Assembly (NCBI GenBank): GCA_903844785.1
Contig: CAIMVB010000013.1
Span: 1-8,925 of the forward strand
DNA: 8,925 nt
Direction of reading: 5' to 3'
Origin: an uncultured Rhodospirillales bacterium
GTDB lineage: Bacteria; Pseudomonadota; Alphaproteobacteria; Acetobacterales; Acetobacteraceae
Notes under the pieces: model-generated
The model's input: the letters and a program-made list of their open reading frames with translations, nothing else
What the model was told of the DNA's origin: nothing
Databases searched by the model: none
Program-made: the position numbers and the translations under genes
Shown here: in pieces, positions 1 to 6,325 of the stretch
Numbering within the stretch: the stretch's first letter is position 1
Layout of the letters: every line of letters begins with the position of its first letter

Positions 1-103
1 AAATCACGTCGGCAGGGAAATTGCCGAAATGCCCGCCGGGCAGCACGCGCTTGGCAAGGGCGAGCAATTCCTGCTCTTCGGCGGAAGGGGCGGTGCTGGA
101 CAT
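1..103 (-). CDS. class III (PLP) aminotransferase, HemL-like, N-terminal fragment
   Basis: Only the first 34 codons are in the window; the gene runs off the left edge. The start ATG on the minus strand has GGAG 8 bases upstream (112-115). The visible residues include AKRVLPGGHFGNFP, which resembles the N-terminus of class III PLP aminotransferases of the glutamate-1-semialdehyde aminomutase/'aspartate aminotransferase family' group, where an LPGG-x-x-x-NF stretch precedes the first strand. The PLP lysine and all catalytic regions lie outside the window, so the reaction cannot be stated. It is divergent from the MaoC-like gene across a 129-base gap. The family assignment rests on a short stretch and could be wrong; the existence of a coding start here is better supported than the name. 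Confidence 0.55.
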   Translation of the reverse strand, partial: MSSTAPSAEEQELLALAKRVLPGGHFGNFPADVI

Positions 104-232
104 GGCGCGGGCTCCGGTAGCGGTGTTTGGGAGAGGCTAGAACAGAAGGGACGCGGCGGGAAATCCCCCAATAGACGCTTTGCCGGAACCTCGCGCTATG
201 CAAATCTGAAGATGCGTCAAAGGGTAAATAGC
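104..232. promoter_or_regulatory. divergent intergenic region, aminotransferase / MaoC-like gene
   Basis: This gap separates two divergently oriented starts and must hold both promoters if neither is transcribed from further away. The best plus-strand candidate is a TTGCCG -35-like hexamer at 180-185, but the -10 candidate around 202-208 (AAATCTG region) is poor. A small imperfect palindrome GGGA-AA-TCCC lies at 158-167 and could be an operator, although a 4-base arm is weak evidence. The AAAGGG at 219-224 is a good ribosome site for the rightward gene, and GGAG (minus strand, 112-115) for the leftward one. Confidence 0.35.
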
Positions 233-1039
233 ATGTCAGCAGTCAAGAAGTATGAGGTTGAGGCCTATAACCTCTCCCACGCATCGGAAAACCGCATTCA
301 TGATGATGCGACAGCGCAGCGCTTTGGCTTCACGGGCGGGCTGGTGCCGGGGGTGGAGGTTTTCGCCTATTGCTGCCATCTGCCGGTTGAAAAATGGGGT
401 CGCGATTTTTTGCGCCAGGGTGCGATTTCGGCAGGCTTCCAAAAGCCGGTTTATGATGGCCGCATCGCGATTGTGACCGCGACCGAGGATGCGGCTGGCT
501 TGGCCTTGGCAGTGACAAGTGAAGGCATTGCCTGCGCCAGTGGTCATGCCAGCCTGCCCGCAGCGCCGCCCGAGGCCGTGACGCTGGCGGAATGGCCCGT
601 GGTCATCCCGCCCGAAACACGCCCGAAGGCGAGTGAGGAAAGCCTCGCCCCCGGGTTATGGCTTGGCACGCGCGCGCTGGAACTGACACCACAAGTGCTG
701 GCCGATTATCTGCGCGATGTGCGTGAAACCGCGCCGATCTATGCCGAACAGGGCATTGCCCATCCTGGCCTTGTTTTGCGCATGTGCAATTGGTTGCTGA
801 CGCAGAATGTGGTGCTTGGGCCGTGGATTCATATCGGCAGCAAACTCCGCTTTCATGGCGAAGCGCGGCTTGGGGAACGCCTCACGGCGCGTGGGCGCAT
901 CAGCGCCAATATCGAACGCAAGGGGCATCGCATCGTCACGATTGAAGCGCTGGTGCTGGCGAATGAGGCGCGCCCCGTAGCGCGTGTGAGGCATGAAGCG
1001 ATATGGCGTCCGCGTCAGGTGGCGGAAGCCGGGGGATGA
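233..1039 (+). CDS. MaoC-like / double-hotdog acyl-CoA-type protein
   Basis: A 268-residue protein. I start it at ATG 233 because AAAGGG lies 8 bases upstream and similarity to the hotdog fold begins right after; the frame is open further upstream, but that part looks non-coding. Residues about 20-50 hold N-R-I-H-D-D followed by a Gly/Pro-rich G-L-V-P-G stretch, resembling the N-x-I-H-x-D hydratase motif and hot-dog helix of MaoC-type (R)-enoyl-CoA hydratases. Residues about 175-260 (HPGLVLR, then strands ending in VRHEAIW) look like a second hotdog half. By family knowledge such proteins hydrate or hydrolyse acyl-CoA thioesters; the substrate is unknown. It overlaps the next gene by ATGA, so the two are probably translated together. 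A thioesterase is the main alternative to a hydratase. Confidence 0.75.
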   Translation: MSAVKKYEVEAYNLSHASENRIHDDATAQRFGFTGGLVPGVEVFAYCCHLPVEKWGRDFLRQGAISAGFQKPVYDGRIAIVTATEDAAGLALAVTSEGIACASGHASLPAAPPEAVTLAEWPVVIPPETRPKASEESLAPGLWLGTRALELTPQVLADYLRDVRETAPIYAEQGIAHPGLVLRMCNWLLTQNVVLGPWIHIGSKLRFHGEARLGERLTARGRISANIERKGHRIVTIEALVLANEARPVARVRHEAIWRPRQVAEAGG

Positions 1040-1878
1040 GCCTTACGATCCGCAGCATGGCGCCAGATGAAATCAGCCTGGCGCTTGATTGGGCTGCGGC
1101 CGAGGGATGGAACCCAGGGCTTGCCGATGCCGAATGCTTCGCCGCCGCGGACCCGGCTGGCTTTCTTTTGGGTGAAATCGCCGGTGAAGCGGTTGGGTGC
1201 ATTTCCGCAACACGCTACGGCACGGATTTCGGCTTCATTGGTTTTTACATCATGCGCCCAGGATTTCGTGGCATGGGGCATGGCATGGCGTTGTGGCGCG
1301 CTGCCATGGCGCGGCTGGAAGGGCGCGTGATTGGCCTGGATGGGGTAGTGGCGCAGCAGGCCAATTACCGGAAATCCGGCTTCGCGCTGCTGCATCGGAA
1401 TATTCGCTACGGCGCCGCCGCGCCGCTGATACCCCCCTTCAAGGGAACAGTGCCGATAGCAGCGGCTTCATTGCCCTTGAGCCAGCTTGCCGCCTTTGAT
1501 CAGCGTTTCTTTCCGGCGGCGCGGGAAGGCTTTTTGCGGCAATGGCTGGCCGCGCCGGGGCATATTGGTCTTGCCCTGCCAGGGAAGGACGGGCTGCAGG
1601 CCTTGGGTGTGCTACGTCCCTGCCGAGAGGGTTCAAAAATTGGTCCTCTTTTCGCGGAAACACCCGAAGCGGCGCGTAAGGTTTTCGCTGCCTTGCTGGC
1701 GGAGGCACCAGCAGGCCCCGTTTTCCTGGATGTGCCGGAACCAAATGCAGCCGCAATCGCCATGGCCCGCGAAGCCGGCATGACGCCAGCCTTTGAAACC
1801 GCACGCATGTATGCGGGCAAAGCGCCAGATCTACCCTTGGCGCAAATTTACGGCATTACCAGTTTTGAACTGGGGTGA
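1036..1878 (+). CDS. GNAT-family N-acetyltransferase with YitH-like C-terminal domain
   Basis: A 280-residue protein starting at ATG 1036, inside the stop of the MaoC-like gene (ATGA), a typical sign of translational coupling. The first half is a GNAT acetyl-CoA-binding fold: RPGFRGMGHG at 74-83 contains the R-x-x-G-x-G pyrophosphate-binding motif A (R78, G81, G83). The second half (about 150-280) resembles the acetyltransferase-18 (YitH/HolE) domain, including the near-C-terminal R-M-Y-x-G and the terminal YGITSFELG. Proteins with this two-domain layout are annotated as GNAT enzymes of unknown acceptor. No substrate can be read from the sequence. Its stop codon is 3 bases from that of the convergent lipocalin gene, with no hairpin terminator visible. 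Confidence 0.85.
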   Translation: MSLTIRSMAPDEISLALDWAAAEGWNPGLADAECFAAADPAGFLLGEIAGEAVGCISATRYGTDFGFIGFYIMRPGFRGMGHGMALWRAAMARLEGRVIGLDGVVAQQANYRKSGFALLHRNIRYGAAAPLIPPFKGTVPIAAASLPLSQLAAFDQRFFPAAREGFLRQWLAAPGHIGLALPGKDGLQALGVLRPCREGSKIGPLFAETPEAARKVFAALLAEAPAGPVFLDVPEPNAAAIAMAREAGMTPAFETARMYAGKAPDLPLAQIYGITSFELG

Positions 1879-1881
1879 TTG

Positions 1882-2409
1882 TTACGGCTGCACCGTGCGC
1901 TGCAATTTCTCGACCGGGAAGCCTTCCTGCCGCGCTATCGCCACCGCCGCCGCGTAATCCGCATCCGCCATCACCGGGTCGCGTGACAGCACCCAAAGAT
2001 AATCCCGCCCAGGCGCACCCACCACGGCCCAGCGGTAATCAGCGTCCAGCCCAATGATCCAATAATCGCCAAAGAAGGGCCAGAAGAAGCTCACGCGCAG
2101 CCGGTCATTTCCTGGGCTGGCACTGTGCGCAATGGCGGTGGCGCTGCGTTCCACACCACCCGCCGCAGCGTTGCGGCAGCGATTGAGTACATCCACCGCG
2201 CCATCAGGGCGGAGCGTATATTGCGCCGTAACCGCTTCACACCGTACGCGGCTGCTATCCTGAAAACTGGTCGGCAGGCGCGCGGCTTCATGCCAAAGCC
2301 CGGCATAGCGGCCAAGATCCACCTGACCCACGGTTTTCGGCGTATTGGGGCCGGGTTGCGTGGCGCAAGCGCCAAGCACCAGCACGGCAAGCAGCAGAAA
2401 GCGACGCAT
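1882..2409 (-). CDS. blc: outer-membrane-type lipocalin lipoprotein, Blc-like
   Basis: A 175-residue protein with a lipoprotein signal peptide: RR, a hydrophobic core, and lipobox LGAC with C15 as the lipidated residue. D at +2 is absent (A16), so sorting to the outer membrane is expected, as for E. coli Blc. The lipocalin GxW motif is G37-L-W39 within R-Y-A-G-L-W-H-E. The strong Blc signature FFWPFFGDYWIIGLD (108-122) is followed by DYRWAVVG and YLWVLSR. Length matches Blc (about 177). Blc-type lipocalins bind fatty acids or lysophospholipids and are linked to membrane stress or lipid shuttling. The start ATG lies one base after the TAA of the upstream deacetylase gene (TAAGATG) with GGGGGA 5 bases upstream, so the two are almost certainly co-translated. 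The family is clear; the ligand is not. Confidence 0.93.
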   Translation of the reverse strand: MRRFLLLAVLVLGACATQPGPNTPKTVGQVDLGRYAGLWHEAARLPTSFQDSSRVRCEAVTAQYTLRPDGAVDVLNRCRNAAAGGVERSATAIAHSASPGNDRLRVSFFWPFFGDYWIIGLDADYRWAVVGAPGRDYLWVLSRDPVMADADYAAAVAIARQEGFPVEKLQRTVQP

Positions 2410-2410
2410 C

Positions 2411-3304
2411 TTATTCCCCCGGCATGCTGCCCTTGGGCAGCGTCAACACATGATCATAAATACCACCCGCCGTGGTGATCCAAATATCGTTGCGCCGGGC
2501 AGTGATATGCCCAAGAGCGCGGCGCAAATGCCGCATCCGATAAGGTTGGCCCACCAAATAAGGGTGCAGCGCAATGCCCATGACTTGCGGCAGGCCATCG
2601 CCAATCTGCCGGCGCCGTTCTTCAAAATCATCCATGATCATATCGGCAAAATATTCGGCACCATCCTTGCGCCCTACAATCGAGGGAATGTCATTCACCT
2701 CCTGCGGGTAAGGGATGGCGAGCAGCTTGCCGGCGCGGGTTTTCATCCAGATTGGCGCATCATCCGCGCACCAATTGAGCGTATAGCGATAGCCGCCTTC
2801 CACCAACAGATCAGGCGTCATTCGGCTTTCGGCAATCCAGGGCGAAAGCCAGCCGCGCGGGGGCTTGCCTTCATGCTTGGCGATGGCGGCGCTGCTCTCA
2901 GTGATCAGCGCGGCTTCCTCCGCTTCCGGCAGAATGGATTGGCGTTCGGAATTGCTGCGGCCATGGCCCGCGAATTCATCACCGCGCGCGCGATGCGCCG
3001 CCAGCAAGGCTGGCGCGTAATCATACATGGCGGAATTGAGCAGCACGGTCGCCGGCAATTGCAGTTCATCAAAAAGATCAAGCAACCGCCATGCACCCAC
3101 GCGATTACCGTAATCCCGCCAGGCATAATTCATCACATCCGGTTGCGGGCCGCCGGGGGCGAGTTCAGCGCCCAGCCCCTCGCCAAAGGCAAAATGTTCC
3201 AGATTGAGCCCAATATAAACCGCGAGCTTCGCGCCACCTGGCCAGGCATAGGGCGTGCGGCCCCGCCAGGGGTGGTAATCATAACGGCCATGGCGTGCGA
3301 GCAT
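2411..3304 (-). CDS. polysaccharide deacetylase (NodB-fold) family protein, PuuE-like subgroup
   Basis: A 297-residue protein. I start it at the minus-strand ATG at 3304 because GGAAAGGA (3313-3320) ends 8 bases upstream and the family homology (Y-D-Y-H-P-W-R-G-R) begins there; the frame continues 77 codons upstream without family-like sequence. The order of motifs is that of the NodB/CE4 fold as in allantoinase PuuE relatives: a Y-x-x-R-x-G-A-W-R-L-L-D-L-F helix (65-79), G-H-G (113-115), G-W-L-S-P-W (151-156), and A-L-H-P-Y-L-x-G-x-P-Y-R (245-256). The usual T-F-D-D of motif 1 is replaced by G-L-N-L-E-H (32-37), and the second His of H-x-x-x-H is N118, so the canonical metal triad is missing. 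It probably hydrolyses an amide bond, in a ureide-type or envelope substrate. No signal peptide is seen, so it is likely cytoplasmic. Confident in fold, not in substrate. Confidence 0.85.
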   Translation of the reverse strand: MLARHGRYDYHPWRGRTPYAWPGGAKLAVYIGLNLEHFAFGEGLGAELAPGGPQPDVMNYAWRDYGNRVGAWRLLDLFDELQLPATVLLNSAMYDYAPALLAAHRARGDEFAGHGRSNSERQSILPEAEEAALITESSAAIAKHEGKPPRGWLSPWIAESRMTPDLLVEGGYRYTLNWCADDAPIWMKTRAGKLLAIPYPQEVNDIPSIVGRKDGAEYFADMIMDDFEERRRQIGDGLPQVMGIALHPYLVGQPYRMRHLRRALGHITARRNDIWITTAGGIYDHVLTLPKGSMPGE

Positions 3305-3421
3305 TGCGGTAATCCTTTCCTGCCCTTCTTTGGGGATGCGCGCCGAATTCAGCAAGGGTGCGGGGCTTGCCTGGAAGCGCGGCAGGGGCCAGCCTTCCCG
3401 GAGGGGCAAAGGAAGAGAGAC
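3305..3421. promoter_or_regulatory. divergent intergenic region, deacetylase / LLM oxidoreductase
   Basis: This gap of 117 bases must carry promoters for the deacetylase-lipocalin unit and for the Rv2161c-like oxidoreductase. I see good ribosome sites on each side (GGAAAGGA on the minus strand at 3313-3320; AAAGGA at 3408-3413 on the plus strand) but no convincing -10/-35 pair in either direction. The nearest candidate is minus-strand TTGCTG around 3351-3356 with an unconvincing partner. No clear inverted repeat operator was found. Confidence 0.3.
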
Positions 3422-4273
3422 ATGAAAATTGGCGCCGCCATGTTCTTCACCGATTATTCCATGGCGCCCGGCGAATTGGCCGTGGCCCTGGAAGAACGCG
3501 GCTTTGATAGCCTTTGGGCGCCGGAACATTCGCATATCCCGCTGGCGCGCACCGCGGCCTACCCGGGCGGCGGCGCCTTGCCGCGCGAATATTACGAGGT
3601 AATGGACCCTTTCGTGACGCTGACCGCCGCGGCGGCCGCCACCAAGCGCTTACTGCTGGGCACCGGCATTTGCCTGGTGGTGCAGCGAGACCCGATCCAG
3701 ACCGCGAAGGCGGTTGCAACGATTGATCACATCTCGGGCGGGCGCTTCCTGTTTGGTGTCGGCAATGGCTGGAACCAGGATGAGATTGAAAACCACGGCA
3801 CCGTCTTCGCCACGCGCCACAAACTGGCGCGTGAGCGGATTGAAGCGATGAAGGTGATCTGGACCGAAGCGCAGCCAAGCTATAGCGGCGAATTCGTCAA
3901 TTTCTCGCCGATGGAAACCGGGCCGAAGCCGCTGCAAAAGCCGCATCCTCCCATCATTGTGGGCGGCGCCTTTCCCTGGGGTGCGAAACGCGCGGTGCGC
4001 TATGGGAATGGCTGGATGCCGCATCGTGTGCGCAAGCACTATGCCGATGTTGGCGCGCTGATCCCGCAATTTCGCCAATTGGCCGCCGAAGCCGGGCGGC
4101 GCGAAGAAGATTTGCCCATTACCATCTGGGGCGTGAAGGAAGACCGCGACGCGCTATTGGCGGACAGGGACCTTGGCGTGGCGCGCGTGGTGCTGAGCCT
4201 GGCTTCCGCCAAGCGCGATGAGATTTTGCCGGAGCTTGACCGTTGGGCGGCGCTAATCCGCGCAGTAACCTAA
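3422..4273 (+). CDS. LLM-class F420-dependent oxidoreductase, Rv2161c-like (TIGR03619 type)
   Basis: A 283-residue luciferase-like (TIM-barrel) oxidoreductase. The start ATG 3422 has AAAGGA 8 bases upstream and opens with M-K-I-G, the usual first strand of this family; the much longer open frame to its left is antisense to the deacetylase. Recognisable segments are FDSLWAPEHSHIP (28-40), EYYEVMDPF (56-64), GTGICLVVQRDP (80-91), and the strong SGGRFLFGVGNGWNQDE (105-121) glycine-rich cofactor-pocket motif, then KPLQKPHPPIIVGG (169-182). Proteins with this pattern are grouped as F420-dependent by partial phylogenetic profiling. Here the FO-synthase gene 2 kb away supports F420 over FMN as the cofactor. 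Substrate unknown. Its TAA overlaps the TAG of the convergent LLM gene. Confidence 0.88.
   Translation: MKIGAAMFFTDYSMAPGELAVALEERGFDSLWAPEHSHIPLARTAAYPGGGALPREYYEVMDPFVTLTAAAAATKRLLLGTGICLVVQRDPIQTAKAVATIDHISGGRFLFGVGNGWNQDEIENHGTVFATRHKLARERIEAMKVIWTEAQPSYSGEFVNFSPMETGPKPLQKPHPPIIVGGAFPWGAKRAVRYGNGWMPHRVRKHYADVGALIPQFRQLAAEAGRREEDLPITIWGVKEDRDALLADRDLGVARVVLSLASAKRDEILPELDRWAALIRAVT
4270..4273. other. tail-to-tail stop-codon overlap (CTAA)
   Basis: The four bases CTAA encode TAA on the plus strand (4271-4273, end of the Rv2161c-like gene) and TAG on the minus strand (4270-4272, end of the Rv3520c-like gene). The coding regions share these four bases, and no intrinsic terminator hairpin is visible on either flank. 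Confidence 0.9.
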
Positions 4274-5298
4274 AGCACTGTCTCTGCCGCCAGGCGCAAC
4301 GCTTCCTGCGTAGCACCCGTCAGCACCAGCGTATTCAGCTTACCCTCACGCGCTGCAGCCTGCCAATCACGCAACCTGGCGCGCACGCGATCGGCGGGAC
4401 CCACGAGCGCGATTTCATCCACCAGCGCATCCGGCACGGCAGCGATGGCTTCCTTGCGATGTCCGGCCAAAAACGCCTTTTGAATCGCTGCGGCAGCATC
4501 GGGAAAGCCAAGGCGCTTGCAGTAATCATTATAGAAATTCTTGCCCACGGCGCCCATGCCGCCGATGTAAAGCGCCAATTCCGGCTTCACTGAATCGCGG
4601 CAGGCTTGCAGATCATCGCCGAGCCTGATCTTTGTATAGGGCGCGATGTCAAAATCACTCAGACTGCGCGGTGTGGCCGCCTTTGCCATGCCTTCCAGCG
4701 TTGGCTTCACCACCAAATCCGCCTTTTCCGGCGACATAAAAATGGGCAGATTGCCATCCGCGATCTCACCCGCCAGCCGCATGCCGCCCGGCGTGATGGA
4801 AGCGCAGTAAAAACGCATGGGCTTGCCGTGCAGAATGCTCTTTAGCGGCTTGCCAAGCCCCGTGGCATCCGGCCCATCATAGGGAATACGATAATGCGTG
4901 CCTTGATATTCCAGCGGTCTTTCGCGCGCGATGATGGCGCGCATGATATCAATATATTCGCGCGTGCGGATCAGCGGACTGCCATAGGGCTGCCCGTGCC
5001 AGCCTTCCACCACCTGTGGCCCGGAAGGCCCAACACCGCATAAAAACCGATCGCCCGATAAGGATTGCAGTGTCATTGCCGTGGAAGCCGCGCAAGCTGG
5101 GCTGCGCGCTGGCATTTGCATAATGCCTGTGCCGGCCTTGATTTTGGTGGTTTGCGCCAGCACCCAGGTAATTGGTGTCACCGCATCAGACCCGTAGCTT
5201 TCCCCGCACCAGACCATGGAAAAGCCCAGCCTTTCGGCTTCAAGCACCAGCGCCATATCGATGGTGCCGGTCATGCCAAGGGTTATGCCAAGGCGCAT
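4270..5298 (-). CDS. LLM-class F420-dependent oxidoreductase, Rv3520c-like
   Basis: A 342-residue luciferase-like protein. The start ATG on the minus strand at 5298 lies 3 bases after the upstream gene's stop, and AAGGA (minus strand, 5307-5311) sits inside the end of that gene, so translation is probably coupled. Diagnostic residues are ESYGSDAVTP (33-42), the GTGIMQMPARSP stretch (57-67), SGDRFLCGVGPSGPQVVEGW (81-100), ATGLGKPLKS (145-154), and EIADGNLPIFMSP (178-190); these match the Rv3520c-type subfamily. Length agrees with the family (about 340-350). In mycobacteria the Rv3520c gene sits among sterol-catabolism genes, but that context is not evident here, so I do not transfer the role. 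F420 use is inferred from family and from FbiC/CofC nearby; FMN is the alternative. Confidence 0.88.
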   Translation of the reverse strand: MRLGITLGMTGTIDMALVLEAERLGFSMVWCGESYGSDAVTPITWVLAQTTKIKAGTGIMQMPARSPACAASTAMTLQSLSGDRFLCGVGPSGPQVVEGWHGQPYGSPLIRTREYIDIMRAIIARERPLEYQGTHYRIPYDGPDATGLGKPLKSILHGKPMRFYCASITPGGMRLAGEIADGNLPIFMSPEKADLVVKPTLEGMAKAATPRSLSDFDIAPYTKIRLGDDLQACRDSVKPELALYIGGMGAVGKNFYNDYCKRLGFPDAAAAIQKAFLAGHRKEAIAAVPDALVDEIALVGPADRVRARLRDWQAAAREGKLNTLVLTGATQEALRLAAETVL

Positions 5299-5301
5299 GG
5301 G

Positions 5302-6255
5302 TCAGATCCTTGCCATGACGGTTGCGCGAAATTCCTCCATCTGTCCAAGCACCTTTTCAACGCTGGAGCCCAGGAAATTGAAATCAATCGCGCTGACGCC
5401 GATTTCCCGTAGCGCGTGAATATCGCCGATTATTTCTGCCGTGCTGCCCGAAAATAAATGGCGTTCCCCATCGCCCGCCAGCGCGGGCAATTCAGCGCCA
5501 AATTTCTGCACCCGCAGCGCAAGGCCAATCCGCGCGGGGTCCCTGCCCGCTTCCGCAGTCAGGCGGCGTAACTTGGCCACCGCAGCCTTGTAACGGGCCA
5601 GGCTATCCAGCGGAAAGGCCGGGTTGGTGCCAATGGGGTACCAGGCATCGCCCATCCGCGCGGTACGCCGCAAAGCAGGCCCGCTTTCCCCACCCACCCA
5701 AATGGGCGGGCCGCCGGACTGCACCGGCTTTGGTTCAAAACTGATCTTATCGAAGGAAACGTAGTCGCCCTGAAAGCGCGGATCAGGTGCGGTCCATAAT
5801 TCGCGCATGGCCAGGATATATTCATCCGTCACCTTACCCCGCGCCGCGAAATCCGGCGCGCCGAGCGCTTCAAATTCTTCCCTGAGCCAGCCCGCACCAA
5901 TGCCAAGCGTCAGGCGGCCATTGGAAAATATATCAATCGTTGACAGGATTTTCGCCGTAAGAACCGCCGGACGGTGCGGCACCACCATAACAGATGTCAC
6001 CAGGCGCAGCGTGCTGGTGCGCGCGGCAGCGAACATCACTTCCGTCAATTGTTCATGCCGCGCGCCCCGCGCGCCGGCGGGGAATTCGCCATTATCGGAA
6101 TAAGGGTAGATGGCGTGAATATCTGTTGGGATCACCACATGGTCGCTGAAGGTGGCATAGGCATAGCCCATCGCCTCCCCACCCTGGAGAAGGCGGGTAA
6201 TCGCCTCGGGACTCGCAAGCGGGCCGGCGGTTGGGGCGTTGAAACCGATTTGCAT
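5302..6255 (-). CDS. LLM-class F420-dependent oxidoreductase (TIGR03619-like)
   Basis: A 317-residue luciferase-like protein and first gene of a two-gene leftward unit. I choose the minus-strand ATG at 6255 because GGAG (6263-6266) lies 7 bases upstream and the sequence begins M-Q-I-G-F-N, the typical first strand; the frame extends 55 codons further back across the divergent gap and into the start of fbiC, which is not credible coding. Segments seen are FSDHVVIP (36-43), SVMVVPHRP (88-96), IFSNGRLTLGIGAGWLREEF (109-128), EPKPVQSGGPPIWVGGES (174-191), and MGDAWYP (201-207). It is a distant paralogue of the other two LLM genes in this window, closer in motif pattern to the Rv2161c-type than to the Rv3520c-type. 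The substrate is unknown; F420 dependence is inferred. Confidence 0.87.
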   Translation of the reverse strand: MQIGFNAPTAGPLASPEAITRLLQGGEAMGYAYATFSDHVVIPTDIHAIYPYSDNGEFPAGARGARHEQLTEVMFAAARTSTLRLVTSVMVVPHRPAVLTAKILSTIDIFSNGRLTLGIGAGWLREEFEALGAPDFAARGKVTDEYILAMRELWTAPDPRFQGDYVSFDKISFEPKPVQSGGPPIWVGGESGPALRRTARMGDAWYPIGTNPAFPLDSLARYKAAVAKLRRLTAEAGRDPARIGLALRVQKFGAELPALAGDGERHLFSGSTAEIIGDIHALREIGVSAIDFNFLGSSVEKVLGQMEEFRATVMARI

Positions 6256-6325
6256 GCTGGGTCTCCCTTCCCCGCGCATTGCATCTGGCGCGGCCTTCCC
6301 ACACGATGGGCCCAGCGAGAGGGGG
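6256..6325. promoter_or_regulatory. 70-base divergent promoter region, LLM pair / fbiC
   Basis: The only non-coding DNA between the LLM operon and the FO-synthase gene. On the plus strand a weak pair TTGCAT (6279-6284), 17 bases, CACGAT (6302-6307) would give a very short leader for fbiC. On the minus strand no good pair is seen. The region holds GGAG (minus, 6263-6266) for the LLM gene and GAGAGGGGG (6317-6325) abutting the fbiC start. Both promoters must overlap or nearly overlap, so co-regulation is plausible but not shown. Confidence 0.35.

Noticed and set aside
29..232. N-terminal extension of the MaoC-like protein by 68 codons
   Set aside because: The region overlaps the aminotransferase start on the other strand, is Gly/Arg-rich and lacks family similarity; ATG 233 has AAAGGG at ideal spacing.
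2345..3421. Long plus-strand open frame antisense to the deacetylase and in phase with the Rv2161c-like oxidoreductase, as if that protein had a 359-residue extension
   Set aside because: Its translation shows no domain or family pattern, the strand opposite encodes a recognisable NodB-fold protein, and ATG 3422 has a proper ribosome site and the family's normal N-terminus. Open antisense frames are common at this GC content.
3305..3535. 77-codon upstream extension of the deacetylase
   Set aside because: It would overlap the start of the divergent oxidoreductase by more than 100 bases and shows no family sequence; minus-strand ATG 3304 has GGAAAGGA 8 bases upstream.
3422..6255. Recent tandem triplication of LLM genes
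   Set aside because: The three proteins differ in length (283, 342 and 317 residues), in strand and in most motifs beyond the shared fold, so they are old paralogues and not a local duplication.
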